This document shows positions 16,110-28,702 of a stretch of 64,000 nt of DNA, piece after piece. This DNA comes from Arthrobacter sp. CJ23. GTDB lineage: Bacteria > Actinomycetota > Actinomycetes > Actinomycetales > Micrococcaceae. The stretch spans positions 1,736,001 to 1,800,000 of the forward strand of contig NZ_CP102950.1 of the NCBI RefSeq assembly GCF_024741795.1, read 5' to 3'. The translations under genes and the position numbers were made by a program. The notes under the pieces are model-generated. The model saw nothing but the letters and a program-made list of their open reading frames with translations, searched no databases and had not been told where the DNA came from. The stretch's first letter is position 1. Every line of letters begins with the position of its first letter.

Positions 16110-16151
16110 GTGCTGGGGCTGGAACGGTACCTGAAGACAGGCGGGGGGGCG

Positions 16152-16583
16152 ATGTTTCTCGGAACCCATTCGCCGCGTCTTGATGAAAAAGGCCGGATTA
16201 TCCTTCCCGCGAAGTTCCGCGAGGAACTTGCCGAGGGCCTGGTTCTCACAAGAGGCCAGGAGCGCTGCATCTACGTCTTCAGCCAGCGGGAATTCGAGCG
16301 TATTCACGAGTCCATGCGGGAGGCGCCAATTTCCTCCAAGCAGGCTCGCGACTACATCCGGGTTTTCCTCTCTGGAGCCTCTGACGAAGTACCTGACAAG
16401 CAGGGGCGCGTGACGATTCCGCCGGCGCTCCGGTCGTATGCAGGGCTCGGCAGGGAACTGGCGGTCATTGGTGCCGGAACCCGCGCGGAAATCTGGGACG
16501 CCCAGGCTTGGGAGGAGTACCTCTCCGAGAAGGAAGCCGCTTTCTCGGAGACAGACGACGACACGTTCCCTGGATTCATCTAG
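16152..16583 (+). CDS. mraZ: Transcriptional regulator MraZ
   Basis: DNA-binding regulator of the division and cell-wall cluster, 143 residues. It has two SpoVT-AbrB-type halves: [25 protein letters not shown] and, later, [18 protein letters not shown]; both carry the DxxGRxxxP pattern. The ATG at 16152 gives the universal MraZ N-terminus and is preceded by a G-rich run. A GTG 16 codons upstream is open but adds residues not found in the family and lies inside the operator array. It is the first gene of the cluster. Confidence 0.93.
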   Translation: MFLGTHSPRLDEKGRIILPAKFREELAEGLVLTRGQERCIYVFSQREFERIHESMREAPISSKQARDYIRVFLSGASDEVPDKQGRVTIPPALRSYAGLGRELAVIGAGTRAEIWDAQAWEEYLSEKEAAFSETDDDTFPGFI

Positions 16584-16760
16584 GGGCAATGGGGCGGCAT
16601 CCCTGCTTCTTGGACAGGATCTCCAGCCGCCCATCGGAACGCTTTCCTGGCTCACCTTCCCCGGAGCCAGGCGGACGGGACGACAGGCGCGGATGGGGAT
16701 CCGGTTTAAGAAGCAGGCAGTGCAGGCCCGGAGCGAACGATTGAGGAATGAGGAGGCAGC

Positions 16761-17759
16761 GTGGAAGAACAGGACGCGGCAAAGCCCACATCGGAGCGGC
16801 ACGTGCCCGTCCTGAAGGACCGCTGCATCAACCTGCTGGCGCCCGGGTTCGAAGCGGCACGCAGCCGCGGCGAAACGCCCGTGGTCATCGATGCGACGCT
16901 CGGCATGGGCGGCCACTCCGAAGCCATGCTGCAGCGCTACCCCGATCTGCACCTCATCGGCATTGACCGGGACGAGGAAGCCCTCGCTCTGGCAGGAGCA
17001 CGGCTGGAGCCCTTCTCGGACCGCACGGACCTCGTCCACGCGGTGTACGACGAGATCGCCGACGTCCTGGAGGACCTCGGAGTCCCGGAAGTCCACGGCA
17101 TCCTCATGGACCTGGGCGTCTCCTCCCTGCAGCTGGACGAACGGGAGCGCGGTTTCGCCTACTCCTACGACGCACCGCTGGACATGCGGATGGACACGAG
17201 CCGCGGGCAGACCGCTGCCGACGTCGTTAATAACTACAGCGAAGACGAACTGGTGCGCATCATCCGCAAATGGGGTGAAGAGAAGTTCGCCGGACGCATC
17301 GCCAACCGCATTGTGGCCGCCCGCGCCGTCAAGCCCTTCGCCACTACGGGTGAACTTGTGGAACAGATCCGCAGCGTGGTCCCTGCCGCGGCAGCCAAGA
17401 GCGGCGGGCACCCGGCCAAACGGACCTTCCAGGCGCTCCGTATCGAGGTCAACGAGGAACTGGATGTCCTGGAACGCGCCGTTCCCGCGGCCGTCGCAGC
17501 CCTCGCGATGGGCGGCCGGATCGTAGTGATGTCCTATCACTCACTGGAGGACAAGATCGTGAAGTCCGTCTTCCAGTCCGGTTCCAAATCTTCCGCCCCG
17601 CTGGGCTTCCCTGTGGAGCTGGAGGAGCACAAACCGGAACTGAAGACCGTAACCAAGGGCACCGAAGTGCCAACGGCTGCGGAAATCGCCGAAAATTCCC
17701 GCGCGGCATCCGCCCGCCTGCGGGCCGTGGAGCGCATCAAAGCGAGGAGAGACGCATGA
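16761..17759 (+). CDS. rsmH: 16S rRNA (cytosine1402-N4)-methyltransferase
   Basis: Methylates N4 of C1402 in 16S rRNA using S-adenosylmethionine. Family features are [13 protein letters not shown], the SAM-binding [44 protein letters not shown], the conserved [12 protein letters not shown] and [13 protein letters not shown]. Length 332 is normal. The GTG start has AGGAGG 4 bases upstream. The 177-base gap after mraZ shows no clear terminator, so it is probably read from the same promoter. The stop overlaps the next start as ATGA. Confidence 0.95.
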   Translation: MEEQDAAKPTSERHVPVLKDRCINLLAPGFEAARSRGETPVVIDATLGMGGHSEAMLQRYPDLHLIGIDRDEEALALAGARLEPFSDRTDLVHAVYDEIADVLEDLGVPEVHGILMDLGVSSLQLDERERGFAYSYDAPLDMRMDTSRGQTAADVVNNYSEDELVRIIRKWGEEKFAGRIANRIVAARAVKPFATTGELVEQIRSVVPAAAAKSGGHPAKRTFQALRIEVNEELDVLERAVPAAVAALAMGGRIVVMSYHSLEDKIVKSVFQSGSKSSAPLGFPVELEEHKPELKTVTKGTEVPTAAEIAENSRAASARLRAVERIKARRDA

Positions 17760-18451
17760 GCAGCGCCGCAGCGAAGACCCTGCCCTCGGTGGTCGGCAAC
17801 ACCGCCCGTGCCCTGCCGGCAGGCGGTACACGGCCGGAGACCAAAGGGCTCGACGCCGGACGGAAGCCCCGTACGCCGCTGTCCCTCGTGCGCAGCATTC
17901 CGGGCAAGCGCCGCGCCCCGTTCGTCGTGCTGTGCTTCACCGTCCTCGCCGCTGCCCTCCTGACGGCCCTCGTCCTGAACATCTCTGTCTCCACGGCGCA
18001 GTACGAACTTGTGCAGCTCAAGGCCGATGCGGCCACGCTGGGCAAGCAGAACCAGGACCTCACACAGAAGAAGCAGAACTTCGAGGCTCCGCAGAACCTG
18101 GCCGCCAAGGCCGCCGAACTGGGAATGGTGGCATCGACCGTCAAAGGCCAGATCGACCTGGACACCATGACAGTCACCGGAAAGGCGACTCCGGCCGTCA
18201 AGGGCGACAACCCCGGTGCGGTCCTTGCGGCCCCGGCCGTCGCCGGCCAGCTCAGCGTCGTTCCGCCAGCGAGCAGCAAGGACCCCCTGGAAGGCCGCAA
18301 GTCGGCCGCTCATGCTGCCACCCCGGCAGACCCGGCCACGCCGGCGCCGGCTGCAGGGACTGCCGCCACACCGGCCACGCCAGCAACCCCGGCCGCGAAC
18401 CTTAACGGCGGCTCCGTGCCCGTCCCGCAGCAGAAGACCCCCGGACAGTAG
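17756..18451 (+). CDS. ftsL: FtsL-like septal membrane protein
   Basis: Bitopic division protein expected to pair with the DivIC/FtsB-like protein and FtsQ at the septum. The cytoplasmic N-terminus is about 55 residues and basic; one membrane helix follows ([19 protein letters not shown]), then a short coiled coil with leucine spacing ([22 protein letters not shown]), a [12 protein letters not shown] segment typical of actinobacterial FtsL, and a long Ala/Pro/Thr-rich extracellular tail. FtsL sequences are weakly conserved; the assignment rests on topology and position between rsmH and ftsI. Confidence 0.8.
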   Translation: MSSAAAKTLPSVVGNTARALPAGGTRPETKGLDAGRKPRTPLSLVRSIPGKRRAPFVVLCFTVLAAALLTALVLNISVSTAQYELVQLKADAATLGKQNQDLTQKKQNFEAPQNLAAKAAELGMVASTVKGQIDLDTMTVTGKATPAVKGDNPGAVLAAPAVAGQLSVVPPASSKDPLEGRKSAAHAATPADPATPAPAAGTAATPATPATPAANLNGGSVPVPQQKTPGQ

Positions 18452-18510
18452 CCGCCGGTTCACCGACAGCCAAGAGATCACCGACGCAGGGCCAGCAGCA
18501 AGGAATCAAA

Positions 18511-20307
18511 GTGGCGCACACTCCCGGCAAAACCAAATCAGGCAAGGTGCCGGCGGCGAAGAAACGCCTGCGCATCGGGCTGGGCATCATGCTGACCCTG
18601 CTGCTCGTGGTCGGCGGGAAGCTCTTCATGGTCCAAGGCCTGGACGTGGGAGGGATGGCGGAAGCCGCCTTCAACAAGCGCCTGACGGCCACCAACCTTC
18701 CGGCCGAGCGAGGCAGGATCATCGATGCCAACGGCACCGTGCTCGCCAACAGTGTGCTGCGGTACAACATCGTGGTGGACCAGGTCTTGAACGGTGAAAA
18801 TGAGACCTTCAAGCGCTACAACCGGGCCACCGAAGAAGTGGACACCATTTCGCGCGATCAGGGAATCACCGAGCTGGCCAGCGCGCTGGGGATGGAAACA
18901 GCGAAACTCAAGGAACAGCTGACCGGCGACAAGAAATACTTCATCGTGGCCAGGGACGTCAAGCCCGAGCTGGAAGCCAGGATCATCGAGCTCGGCGTTC
19001 CGGGCGTCGGCTCGGAAGGCATCAGCAAACGGGTCTACCCCAACGGCAGCGTGGCAGGCGGGGTTGTCGGATTCCTGAAGGACGGCACCACCGGCCAGGC
19101 CGGCATCGAGCAGACCCAGGACGAACTCCTGCGCGGCACGGCAGGCAAGCGGGTCTTCGAGATCGGCGCCGACGGCCTCCGCATCCCCATCGCCACCGAT
19201 GAACTGACCCCCGCCGTGAACGGCAGCGACGTCAAGCTCACCCTCAACTCGGACCTCCAGTACTTCGCCCAGCAGGCCATTCAGAGCCAGGTCAACAAGC
19301 TGAGCGCCGACTGGGGCGTCATCATCGTCATGGACATCAAGACCGGCAACCTGATCGCGCTGGCCGATACCAATGCGCCGGACCCCAACAACCCCGGCGC
19401 CGTCGAGGCAAAGGACCGCGGCGTCCGTGCGGTGACAGCGGCGTACGAGCCCGGCTCCGTGGAAAAGATGATCACGGCCGCGGCCGCCATCGAGGAGGGC
19501 AAGTCCAGCCCGCTGGACAAGTTCACCATTCCGCCGTCGTTGGTGATCGACGGGCAGCAGTTCACGGACTCCTTTGTCCACGGCACGGAAGAACGCACCC
19601 TGGCCGGCATCCTGGGATGGTCCATGAACACCGGCACGGTGATGGTGGGCAGCCGCCTGAGCAAGGACCAGCGCTACGACTGGCTCCGGCGCTTCGGCAT
19701 CGGCGAGGCCCCGGAGATCGGCCTTCCCTCGGAGGCCACGGGCATCCTGGCCACGCCCGACAAATGGGACGACCGCCAGCAATACACGGTGCTGTTCGGC
19801 CAGGGCGTCTCGCAGTCGACCCTGCAGACCGTGCGGGCCTACCAGAGCATCGCCAACGGCGGTGTCATGCTGCAGCCGAGACTCATCGACAGTTACATCA
19901 AGCCGGACGGCACGGAGGAGAAGGTGCCCGCCAAGGAACCCCGCACGGTGGTCTCCAAGGAGACCGCCCAGCAGGTCCGGGACATCCTGGAAAGTGCCGT
20001 CACGGAGGGGCAGATCAAGGACGCCGCCATTGATGGCTACCGGGTGGGTGCGAAGACGGGAACGTCGGAGGCGCCGCGCGAGGACGGGCTGCCGGGTTTC
20101 GACGGCTACACGGCATCCATGGTGGGCATGGCCCCCATGGATGATCCGCGCTTCATCGTCGAGGTGGTCCTGCAGAGGCCCAAGGGGAGCATCTACGGCA
20201 TCACCAACGGACCGGTCTTCCGCTCGGTCATGAGCCAGGTGCTCAGGAGCTACGACGTCGCTCCGTCCACGGGCACCCCGGTGCGGCTGCCCCAGTTCGT
20301 CAAGTAA
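18511..20307 (+). CDS. ftsI: Septal peptidoglycan transpeptidase (class B PBP3)
   Basis: Cross-links septal peptidoglycan together with FtsW. One N-terminal membrane helix (about 20-40) is followed by the PBP dimerisation region (AERGRIIDANGTVLA) and the transpeptidase domain. Catalytic motifs are S316-V-E-K319, S371-M-N373 and K515-T-G-T518. At 598 residues it matches actinobacterial FtsI/PbpB. The GTG start has AAGGA 6 bases upstream. It is a penicillin target. There is a gap of about 100 bases to murE without a terminator. Confidence 0.95.
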   Translation: MAHTPGKTKSGKVPAAKKRLRIGLGIMLTLLLVVGGKLFMVQGLDVGGMAEAAFNKRLTATNLPAERGRIIDANGTVLANSVLRYNIVVDQVLNGENETFKRYNRATEEVDTISRDQGITELASALGMETAKLKEQLTGDKKYFIVARDVKPELEARIIELGVPGVGSEGISKRVYPNGSVAGGVVGFLKDGTTGQAGIEQTQDELLRGTAGKRVFEIGADGLRIPIATDELTPAVNGSDVKLTLNSDLQYFAQQAIQSQVNKLSADWGVIIVMDIKTGNLIALADTNAPDPNNPGAVEAKDRGVRAVTAAYEPGSVEKMITAAAAIEEGKSSPLDKFTIPPSLVIDGQQFTDSFVHGTEERTLAGILGWSMNTGTVMVGSRLSKDQRYDWLRRFGIGEAPEIGLPSEATGILATPDKWDDRQQYTVLFGQGVSQSTLQTVRAYQSIANGGVMLQPRLIDSYIKPDGTEEKVPAKEPRTVVSKETAQQVRDILESAVTEGQIKDAAIDGYRVGAKTGTSEAPREDGLPGFDGYTASMVGMAPMDDPRFIVEVVLQRPKGSIYGITNGPVFRSVMSQVLRSYDVAPSTGTPVRLPQFVK

Positions 20308-20410
20308 GCTTTTTGGGCGTCCGTATCGGCCAAAACACGATCCACCCATGCCGGACCGGGCGCCATTGGCTTCCGGGCCGCCAGTTCCACGAGCACCAAC
20401 GGAGAACCAT

Positions 20411-22057
20411 TTGTCAGAGCAGAACCAGGCCGCTTCCACCCCTGCCCCCAGCGACGGGCCGGCCGCGGGCAATACGGGGTTCCGCCCTGCCTACGTGGCA
20501 GCCGTGCCGCTTGAAACCATAGCGGAGGCGCTCGGCGTTGCCCTGCCCGCCGGCTCCGGGAATGCCGGCGTCACCGGCATCTCGCTGAACTCGCGCACCG
20601 TAGAGCCGGGGGATCTGTACATGGCGCTGCCCGGCGCCTCCCGGCACGGCGCGGACTTCGCCCGGCAGGCCATCGACGCCGGAGCCGTCGCATTGGTAAC
20701 GGACGACGCCGGAGCACGCCAGCTCGCGATGTCCGGCGACCTTGCCGTCCCCGTCTTCGTCGTCGGGACGCCGCGGACGGCCGTGGGTCCGCTGGCCGCC
20801 CTGATCTACCGCAGCCAGCCCGCCGACGGCGTGTTCCCCAGGCTCCTAGGCGTCACAGGCACCAACGGGAAGACCACCACCACCTACTTCATCAACTCCC
20901 TGCTGCGGGCACTGGGCAAGACACCCGGGCTCATCGGCACCATCGAGATCCTGGCCGGCGCTGACCCGATTCCCAGCCTGCTGACCACCCCCGAATCCAC
21001 GGATGTCCACGCGCTGCTGGCCCTCATGCGCGAACGCGGATTGGAGGCGGCCTCCATGGAGGTTTCCTCGCACGCGGTGTCCTTCCACCGCGTGGACGGC
21101 GTGGTCTTCGACGTCGTGGGCTTCACCAACCTGACCCAGGACCACCTGGACCTGCACGGCAGCATGGAGGAGTACTTCCGGACCAAGGCCGAGCTGTTCA
21201 CGGCCGGCAGGGCCCGCCACGCCGTCGTCACAGTGGACGACGCCTGGGGCCGGCAGTTGGCCGCGGAGGCCGGGATTCCGGTCACCACGCTTGCCACGAA
21301 CGGCCCGGAGGCCGGCGCAGACTGGGCTGTGGCCGCAGTGGCCGCCCGCGGCCTCGGCAGCGACTTCGAACTCAGGAGCAGGGAGGGGCACGTCCTCCGC
21401 CTTCACACCGGCCTGCCCGGCGACTTCAACGTGGCCAATGCCGCCCTTGCCGCCGTCATGGTGCTGGCCACGGGCGTCGATCCCGTAACCCTGCAGGCAG
21501 CCCTGGACAGGCACGACCCGTTCACCGTGGCCGTTCCCGGCCGCATGCAGCTGATCTCCAACTCCCCGGCCTCGGTTGTGGACTTTGCCCACAACCCGGA
21601 CGCCTTGGCGCGTGCCCTGGAGGCCGTCCGTTCCCCGGAACCCGGCTCCAAGGTCATCGTTGTCTTCGGTGCCACGGGGCAGCGGGACCAGGGCAAACGC
21701 CCCACCATGGGTGCCATCGCGGCCCGGCTGGCCGACGTCGTGATCATCAGCGACGATGACCCCCACGACGAGGACGCCGCCGCCATCCGTGCCGACGTCC
21801 TGGCCGGTGCCTACGCCGCACGCGATGCTGAGAAACTGGGCTGCGAAATCCTCGAGGCCTTCCCGAGGGACGCCGCCATCCGCCAGGCCGTGGACGCGGC
21901 AACCGCCAAGGACACCATCCTGGTGGCGGGCCGTGGCCACGAAGTCTGGCAAGAAGTAAAGGGCGTCAACCTGGCCCTTGATGACCGTGTTGAACTCAGG
22001 GCTGCCTTGGCAGCCAAGGGATTCAGCGTTTCCACGGACCACCGGATAGAGTCCTGA
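20411..22057 (+). CDS. murE: UDP-MurNAc-tripeptide synthetase, predicted L-lysine-adding
   Basis: Adds the third amino acid to UDP-MurNAc-L-Ala-D-Glu. The ATP site is GTNGKTTTT (G150-T158). The specificity loop reads D449-D-P-H452, where meso-diaminopimelate enzymes have DNPR; the loss of the Arg fits an L-lysine enzyme, as expected for the Lys-type wall of Arthrobacter. I chose the TTG at 20411 because GGAG at 20401-20404 is 6 bases before it; the ATG at 20348 has no ribosome site and adds non-conserved residues. Gives 548 aa. Confidence 0.92.
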   Translation: MSEQNQAASTPAPSDGPAAGNTGFRPAYVAAVPLETIAEALGVALPAGSGNAGVTGISLNSRTVEPGDLYMALPGASRHGADFARQAIDAGAVALVTDDAGARQLAMSGDLAVPVFVVGTPRTAVGPLAALIYRSQPADGVFPRLLGVTGTNGKTTTTYFINSLLRALGKTPGLIGTIEILAGADPIPSLLTTPESTDVHALLALMRERGLEAASMEVSSHAVSFHRVDGVVFDVVGFTNLTQDHLDLHGSMEEYFRTKAELFTAGRARHAVVTVDDAWGRQLAAEAGIPVTTLATNGPEAGADWAVAAVAARGLGSDFELRSREGHVLRLHTGLPGDFNVANAALAAVMVLATGVDPVTLQAALDRHDPFTVAVPGRMQLISNSPASVVDFAHNPDALARALEAVRSPEPGSKVIVVFGATGQRDQGKRPTMGAIAARLADVVIISDDDPHDEDAAAIRADVLAGAYAARDAEKLGCEILEAFPRDAAIRQAVDAATAKDTILVAGRGHEVWQEVKGVNLALDDRVELRAALAAKGFSVSTDHRIES

Positions 22058-22063
22058 ACCGAG

Positions 22064-23556
<1,493 letters not shown>

Positions 23557-23560
<4 letters not shown>

Positions 23561-24666
23561 TTGCACTTCTGGTCGGCGCAGGCGTCGCTCTCCTTGTGTC
23601 CCTGATCGGCACACCCCTTTTCATCCGGTTCCTCGTTGCGAAGAGCTACGGCCAGTTCATCCGTGATGACGGGCCCACCTCGCACCACACCAAGCGTGGA
23701 ACCCCCACCATGGGCGGCGCCGTGGTGGTCCTCGCCGTGCTCATCAGCTACGGGCTGACGCACCTGATCATGTGGATGATGAATCCGCGTTCCCCGGGCC
23801 CTTCCGCCTCCGGCCTCCTGCTGCTTTTCCTGATGGTGGGCATGGGGTTCGTGGGCTTCCTCGATGACTTCATCAAGATCAGCAACAAACGCAGCCTGGG
23901 CCTGAACGCCAAGTGGAAACTGATCCTGCAGGCCGCCGTCGGCATTGTCTTTGCAGTGTTGGTCCTCCAGTTCCCGGACGCGGACGATATCACTCCGGCC
24001 TCCACGCAGATTTCCCTCGTCCGCGACATTCCATGGCTGGACCTCGCCTTCGGCGGCACCGTGCTGGGCGCCATCCTGTTCGTGGTCTGGTCGAACCTGA
24101 TCATCACCGCAGCCACGAACGGCGTGAACCTGACCGACGGCCTGGACGGCCTGGCGGCCGGAGCGTCCATCATGGTCTTCGGCGCCTACACGATCATGGG
24201 GATCTGGCAGAACAACCAGGCCTGTGGTTCGCCGCGCGAAGCGGGAAGCGGCTGCTACACCGTCCGCGACCCCCTGGACCTGGCCTTGCTGGCAGCCATC
24301 CTCAGTGCCGCCCTGGTGGGCTTCCTGTGGTGGAACACATCCCCGGCCAAGATCTTCATGGGCGACACCGGGTCCTTGGCCATCGGCGGCGCCGTGGCGG
24401 CCTTCGCCATCCTGTCCCGCACCGAGCTCCTGCTCGGCATCATCGGTGGGCTCTTCGTGCTCATCACGCTGTCGGTCATCATCCAGGTGGGCTACTTCAA
24501 AATGACCGGCGGTAAACGGTTCTTCAAAATGGCGCCGCTGCAGCACCATTTCGAGCTCAAAGGCTGGGCCGAGATCACCGTGGTGGTCCGCTTCTGGATC
24601 CTCTGCGGGCTTTTTGTGGCCGCCGGCCTTGGTATTTTCTACGCTGAATGGGTGGTGCTGCTGTGA
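23557..24666 (+). CDS. mraY: Phospho-N-acetylmuramoyl-pentapeptide transferase
   Basis: Integral membrane enzyme that transfers phospho-MurNAc-pentapeptide to undecaprenyl phosphate, giving lipid I. It has about ten membrane helices. Family motifs are [20 protein letters not shown] with the Asp pair, [16 protein letters not shown] and the cytoplasmic [13 protein letters not shown]. 369 residues. The GTG start overlaps murF; the end overlaps murD. Confidence 0.96.
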
Positions 24667-26231
24667 ACGGAAATCCTGAATCCATGACGGCCAACGACAG
24701 GCTCGCCGGCCTCACCAGCTGGGACGCTGACTGGAGCGGGCTGCGCGTTGTGGTCACCGGCATCGGCGTCTCCGGCTTCGCCGCCGCCGACACCCTGATT
24801 GAACTCGGCGCCAAGGTGGTGGTGGTGGACGCCGCCACCACCGCCAAGGCCGCAGCACAGGCGGACACGCTGAAGATCGTCGGGGCCCTGGATGTCCTGC
24901 TCGGTCAGGACGCCGTGAACGCCCTTCCCCGGGTGGAGGGTGCGCTGCCCGAGCTCGTGGTGACATCACCGGGCTGGCGCCCGGACCAGGCCCTGCTGGC
25001 CGCCGCCAAACGCAAGCACATCCCGGTGTGGGGCGACGTCGAACTGGCCTGGCGCCTGCGGGAACGCAAGGGACGCAAGACGGCGGACTGGCTCGCCATC
25101 ACCGGCACCAACGGCAAGACCACCACCGTGGGCATGACCGAATCCATGCTCCAGGCCGCGGGACTCAAGGCCATTGCCGTCGGCAACGTCGGCACGCCCA
25201 TCCTTGACGCCCTCCGCGATCCCGTGGAATACGACGCGTTCGCCGTGGAACTCTCCAGCTTCCAGCTGCACTGGAGCCACTCGCTGTCCCCGGTGGCCAG
25301 TGTGTGCCTCAACGTTGCCGAGGACCACGTGGACTGGCACGGCTCCTACACGTCCTACCTGGCAGACAAAGCCAAGGTCTACGCGAACACGCAAAAGGCC
25401 GCCATTTTCAATGCCGAGCAGATCGAGACCGAGCGGATGGTGGAAGACGCCGACGTCGTGGAAGGCTGCCGTGCGATCGGTTTCACCACGCTGACCCCGG
25501 CGGTCAGCATGCTCGGCGTGGTCGAAGGGCTCTTGGTGGACCGCGCCTTCATCGCCGAACGCAAGGACTCGGCCGCGGAACTCGCCTCGATGGCGGACCT
25601 TGGCCCGGTGGCACCGCGCCATATGGTGGCCAACGCACTCGCGGCAGCCGCCCTGGTCCGCGCCTACGGCGTTGAACCGGCCGCCGTCCGGCAGGGACTG
25701 CTCAACTACCTGCCCGGCGACCACCGGATCCAGCCCATTGCCAAGCAAAACGGCGTGCTGTGGATCAACGACTCCAAGGCGACCAACCCGCACGCTGCCT
25801 CGGCCGCCCTGTCTGCCTTCCAGAACGTTGTGTGGATCGCAGGCGGACTGTCCAAGGGCGTCAACTATGACGAGCTGGTCAAGGAGCACGCCCCCAGGCT
25901 CAAGGCCGTGGTGCTGATCGGCACCGATACCGCGGACCTTGAAGCGTCCCTGCAGCGACACGCACCGGATGTCCCGGTGATCAGCCAGCCCAAGGGCGAC
26001 ACTGAAATGGTGCAGACCGCCGGAGCCGCCGCTTCGCCGATCTTCGGCGACACCGTGATGGCCCAGGCCGTTGCCTCGGCGGCGGAGGTGGCCGTTTCCG
26101 GCGACACGGTCCTCATGGCCCCCGCGGCTGCATCCATGGATCAGTTCTCTTCCTACGCTCACCGTGGCGACGCTTTCATCCAGGCAGTTCGCGAGCTCGT
26201 GGAAGGGCAGGCACAGACCACCGAGGAGTAG
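24663..26231 (+). CDS. murD: UDP-MurNAc-L-alanine D-glutamate ligase
   Basis: Adds D-glutamate to UDP-MurNAc-L-Ala. The N-terminal Rossmann domain has [16 protein letters not shown]; the ATP site is [27 protein letters not shown] and the ligase block [17 protein letters not shown] follow. I chose the GTG at 24663, which overlaps the mraY stop as GTGA, the same arrangement as at the previous junction. An ATG 7 codons downstream is possible. 522 residues, a little long because of the N-terminal leader. Confidence 0.93.
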   Translation: MNGNPESMTANDRLAGLTSWDADWSGLRVVVTGIGVSGFAAADTLIELGAKVVVVDAATTAKAAAQADTLKIVGALDVLLGQDAVNALPRVEGALPELVVTSPGWRPDQALLAAAKRKHIPVWGDVELAWRLRERKGRKTADWLAITGTNGKTTTVGMTESMLQAAGLKAIAVGNVGTPILDALRDPVEYDAFAVELSSFQLHWSHSLSPVASVCLNVAEDHVDWHGSYTSYLADKAKVYANTQKAAIFNAEQIETERMVEDADVVEGCRAIGFTTLTPAVSMLGVVEGLLVDRAFIAERKDSAAELASMADLGPVAPRHMVANALAAAALVRAYGVEPAAVRQGLLNYLPGDHRIQPIAKQNGVLWINDSKATNPHAASAALSAFQNVVWIAGGLSKGVNYDELVKEHAPRLKAVVLIGTDTADLEASLQRHAPDVPVISQPKGDTEMVQTAGAAASPIFGDTVMAQAVASAAEVAVSGDTVLMAPAAASMDQFSSYAHRGDAFIQAVRELVEGQAQTTEE

Positions 26232-26234
26232 CAC

Positions 26235-27545
26235 ATGGTCAGCACGCCCACCCGTAATCGCGGCAAGGAACCCGCAGGAGGGCAGACCCGGCCCGTGGCG
26301 AAGGATGCCAAGCGGCCCTCCGGGCTCCGCGGACACCTCCGCGGCTTCTGGGACCGGGTTGAGGGCAAGAGCAAGGCCCCCAACAGCTCCACGTACTACC
26401 TGATCCTCGGCTGTGCGCTGGCCCTGACGGCCATCGGCATCATGATGGTGCTCTCCGCGTCCAGCGTCGAAGCCATTTCCGAGGGCAAGTCGCCGTACGC
26501 CGACGCCATGAAGCAGGCCGGCTTCGGGGCGATCGGGGTGGTGGGGATGTACGTCATCTCCCGCACCGACGTCAGCTGGATGAAAAGGTTGTCCTGGTGG
26601 GCCCTGGGCGCCGTGGTCGTTCTGCTTGTCCTCGTCCAGGTCATGGGCCGCAGCGTCAACGGCAACAAGAACTGGATCGACTTCGGCGGGGTTACGCTCC
26701 AACCCTCGGAGACCGCCAAGCTGGTCCTGTGCATCTGGATCGCGGCCGTGCTGGCGCGGAAGCAGAAACTGCTCCACCGCTGGTGGCACGTCATCATCCC
26801 CGTTATTCCGGGGGCCGGGCTGGTCATTGTTCTTGTCATGCTGGGCAACGACCTCGGCACGGTCATCGTTATCGCGGCCATCCTGGCGGCCGGGCTGTTC
26901 TTCGCCGGTGTTCCCGCACGGATGCTGTTGATCGCCGGCGTCATAGGCGCCATCGGCGCCACGGTTGCCACCGCCAGCAGCGCCAACCGCATCTGCCGCA
27001 TCACGTCCTGGCTCGGCAACCCCTCACAAAGCTGCATTGAGCAGTTCGACTTCGCATTCCAGTCCACGAACGGCATGTACGGACTGGCGCAGGGCAGCTG
27101 GACCGGCCTCGGACTCGGCCAGAGCCGGCAGAAGTACAACTGGCTCCCCGAGGCCCACAACGACTTCATCTTCGCCATCATCGGCGAGGAACTGGGACTC
27201 GTGGGCACCACCGTGGTGCTGGTGCTCTTCGCCATCCTGGGCATCGCCATCTTCCGGGTGGTGGTCCGCCAGAAGGATCCCTTCCAGCGCACCCTGGCCG
27301 GCGGAATCATGGTCTGGCTCCTGGGTCAGGCATGCATGAACATGGCGGTGGTCACGCAGCTGCTCCCGGTTATCGGCGTGCCGTTGCCATTCATCTCCTA
27401 TGGCGGTTCTGCGTTGGTGATGTCGCTATGCGGGGTGGGCGTAGTGTTGTCTTTGGCCCGGTCCCAGCTGGCTCCCAGCCACCGCCCCCGGCTGTTCCCG
27501 TGGCGTCCTTCGAAAACTGCACGAAAGCGTATTAGCACTTCATGA
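26235..27545 (+). CDS. ftsW: Septal SEDS peptidoglycan glycosyltransferase
   Basis: Polymerises glycan strands at the septum together with FtsI. After a basic cytoplasmic N-terminus of about 50 residues there are about ten membrane helices. SEDS signatures are [22 protein letters not shown], the conserved [18 protein letters not shown] block (with the key Asp/Glu) and [14 protein letters not shown]. 436 residues. GAGGAG lies 6 bases before the ATG, and the gene starts 3 bases after murD. Confidence 0.95.
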   Translation: MVSTPTRNRGKEPAGGQTRPVAKDAKRPSGLRGHLRGFWDRVEGKSKAPNSSTYYLILGCALALTAIGIMMVLSASSVEAISEGKSPYADAMKQAGFGAIGVVGMYVISRTDVSWMKRLSWWALGAVVVLLVLVQVMGRSVNGNKNWIDFGGVTLQPSETAKLVLCIWIAAVLARKQKLLHRWWHVIIPVIPGAGLVIVLVMLGNDLGTVIVIAAILAAGLFFAGVPARMLLIAGVIGAIGATVATASSANRICRITSWLGNPSQSCIEQFDFAFQSTNGMYGLAQGSWTGLGLGQSRQKYNWLPEAHNDFIFAIIGEELGLVGTTVVLVLFAILGIAIFRVVVRQKDPFQRTLAGGIMVWLLGQACMNMAVVTQLLPVIGVPLPFISYGGSALVMSLCGVGVVLSLARSQLAPSHRPRLFPWRPSKTARKRISTS

Positions 27546-28702
27546 ATCGCGAGTCCTTGCCCCAGCCAGCCGCAGCCCCCCAGCCAGGCTCCGAGCCCCA
27601 GCCCAGCACAGGGCCCCTGTCCGTGGTCCTTGCCGGCGGTGGAACGGCGGGCCACATCAGCCCGCTCCTTGCGATCGCCGACGCCGTGAAGGCATCCCGC
27701 CCGGAGGCGGCCATCCTCGCCGTGGGTACCCCGGGCGGCATGGAAACGCGCCTGGTGCCCGAGGCCGGCTACGAACTGGCGACGATCGACCGCGTGCCGT
27801 TCCCGCGGAAGCCGTCCCTCGATCTCCTGAAGCTCCCGGGCCGGCTGGCGGGCGCGGTCCGGCAGGCCGGCCGCATCCTGGACGAGGCCCACGCGGACGT
27901 GCTGGTGGGTGTCGGCGGTTATGTCTGCACCCCCATGTACCTGGCCGCGCGCCGCCGCAGGATCCCCATCGTCATCCACGAGGCCAACACGCGGCCGGGC
28001 CTGGCCAACCGCGTTGGCGCGCTCTTCAGCAAACACGTCGCAGTGGCCTTCGCCGGGACCCGCCTGCGGCACGCCCGCCATGTGGGCATGCCCATGCGCC
28101 GGGCCATCTCCGGCCTGGACCGCGCCGCTGCCGCGCCCGCGGCCAAGGCAGCGCTGGGGCTCGACGCCGGCCGGCCCGCCCTGATCGTCACCGGCGGCTC
28201 CTCCGGAGCCCTGAGCATCAACCGCACCATCGCCGGCGCCCTTGGTGCCCTGGCCGGTGCCGGCATCCAGACACTGCACATCACCGGCCGCGGGAAGGCC
28301 GTCGTGGACGCCGACGGCGGCCTGCTGGCCGCCGAGGGCTACCGGCAGGTGGAATATGTGGACGGCATGGAAAACGTGTACGCCGCCGCCGATGTCCTCC
28401 TGGCTCGCGCCGGAGCCGCAACGGTCAGCGAAGTGGCAGCCGTCGGCGTCCCCGCCGTTTTCGTCCCCCTGCCCATCGGCAACGGCGAGCAGGCCCTGAA
28501 CGCCGCTGCCCTGGTAGAGGCCGGGGGAGCCCTCCTAGTGGACGATAAGGCATTGAGCGCCGCTTGGCTGGCGGCCGAGCTGATCCCCTTGCTCGGGGAC
28601 AAGGAGCGGCTCGACGACATGGCCCGGAGGTCCGAGGCACTCGGCATCAGAAACGCCGATCAGCGCATGGCTGATCTTGTCCTGGAAGCGGTATCCGCAT
28701 GA
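27542..28702 (+). CDS. murG: Lipid II synthase (UDP-GlcNAc transferase)
   Basis: Adds GlcNAc to lipid I on the inner face of the membrane. Family features are [22 protein letters not shown], the [15 protein letters not shown] and [13 protein letters not shown] blocks, [15 protein letters not shown] and the donor-binding [23 protein letters not shown]. The first 22 residues are a Pro/Gln-rich leader. 386 residues. The start overlaps ftsW as ATGA, and the stop overlaps murC the same way. Confidence 0.95.
   Translation: MNRESLPQPAAAPQPGSEPQPSTGPLSVVLAGGGTAGHISPLLAIADAVKASRPEAAILAVGTPGGMETRLVPEAGYELATIDRVPFPRKPSLDLLKLPGRLAGAVRQAGRILDEAHADVLVGVGGYVCTPMYLAARRRRIPIVIHEANTRPGLANRVGALFSKHVAVAFAGTRLRHARHVGMPMRRAISGLDRAAAAPAAKAALGLDAGRPALIVTGGSSGALSINRTIAGALGALAGAGIQTLHITGRGKAVVDADGGLLAAEGYRQVEYVDGMENVYAAADVLLARAGAATVSEVAAVGVPAVFVPLPIGNGEQALNAAALVEAGGALLVDDKALSAAWLAAELIPLLGDKERLDDMARRSEALGIRNADQRMADLVLEAVSA

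Larger units (their letters stand above)
15763..16151. other. Intergenic region before mraZ
   Basis: The 389 bases hold the DUF3040 terminator, two arrays of TGGAG-like boxes in opposite orientation, and the mraZ promoter, each listed separately. I see no gene in it. Open frames crossing it on the minus strand are read-through of GC-rich codons from neighbouring genes. Confidence 0.7.

Noticed and set aside
16104..16151. GTG start of mraZ at 16104
   Set aside because: It lies inside the operator array, about 12 bases after the predicted transcription start, without ribosome site, and adds residues absent from MraZ proteins.
20348..20410. ATG start of murE 21 codons upstream
   Set aside because: No ribosome site, Pro-rich non-conserved leader; the TTG at 20411 has GGAG at 6 bases.
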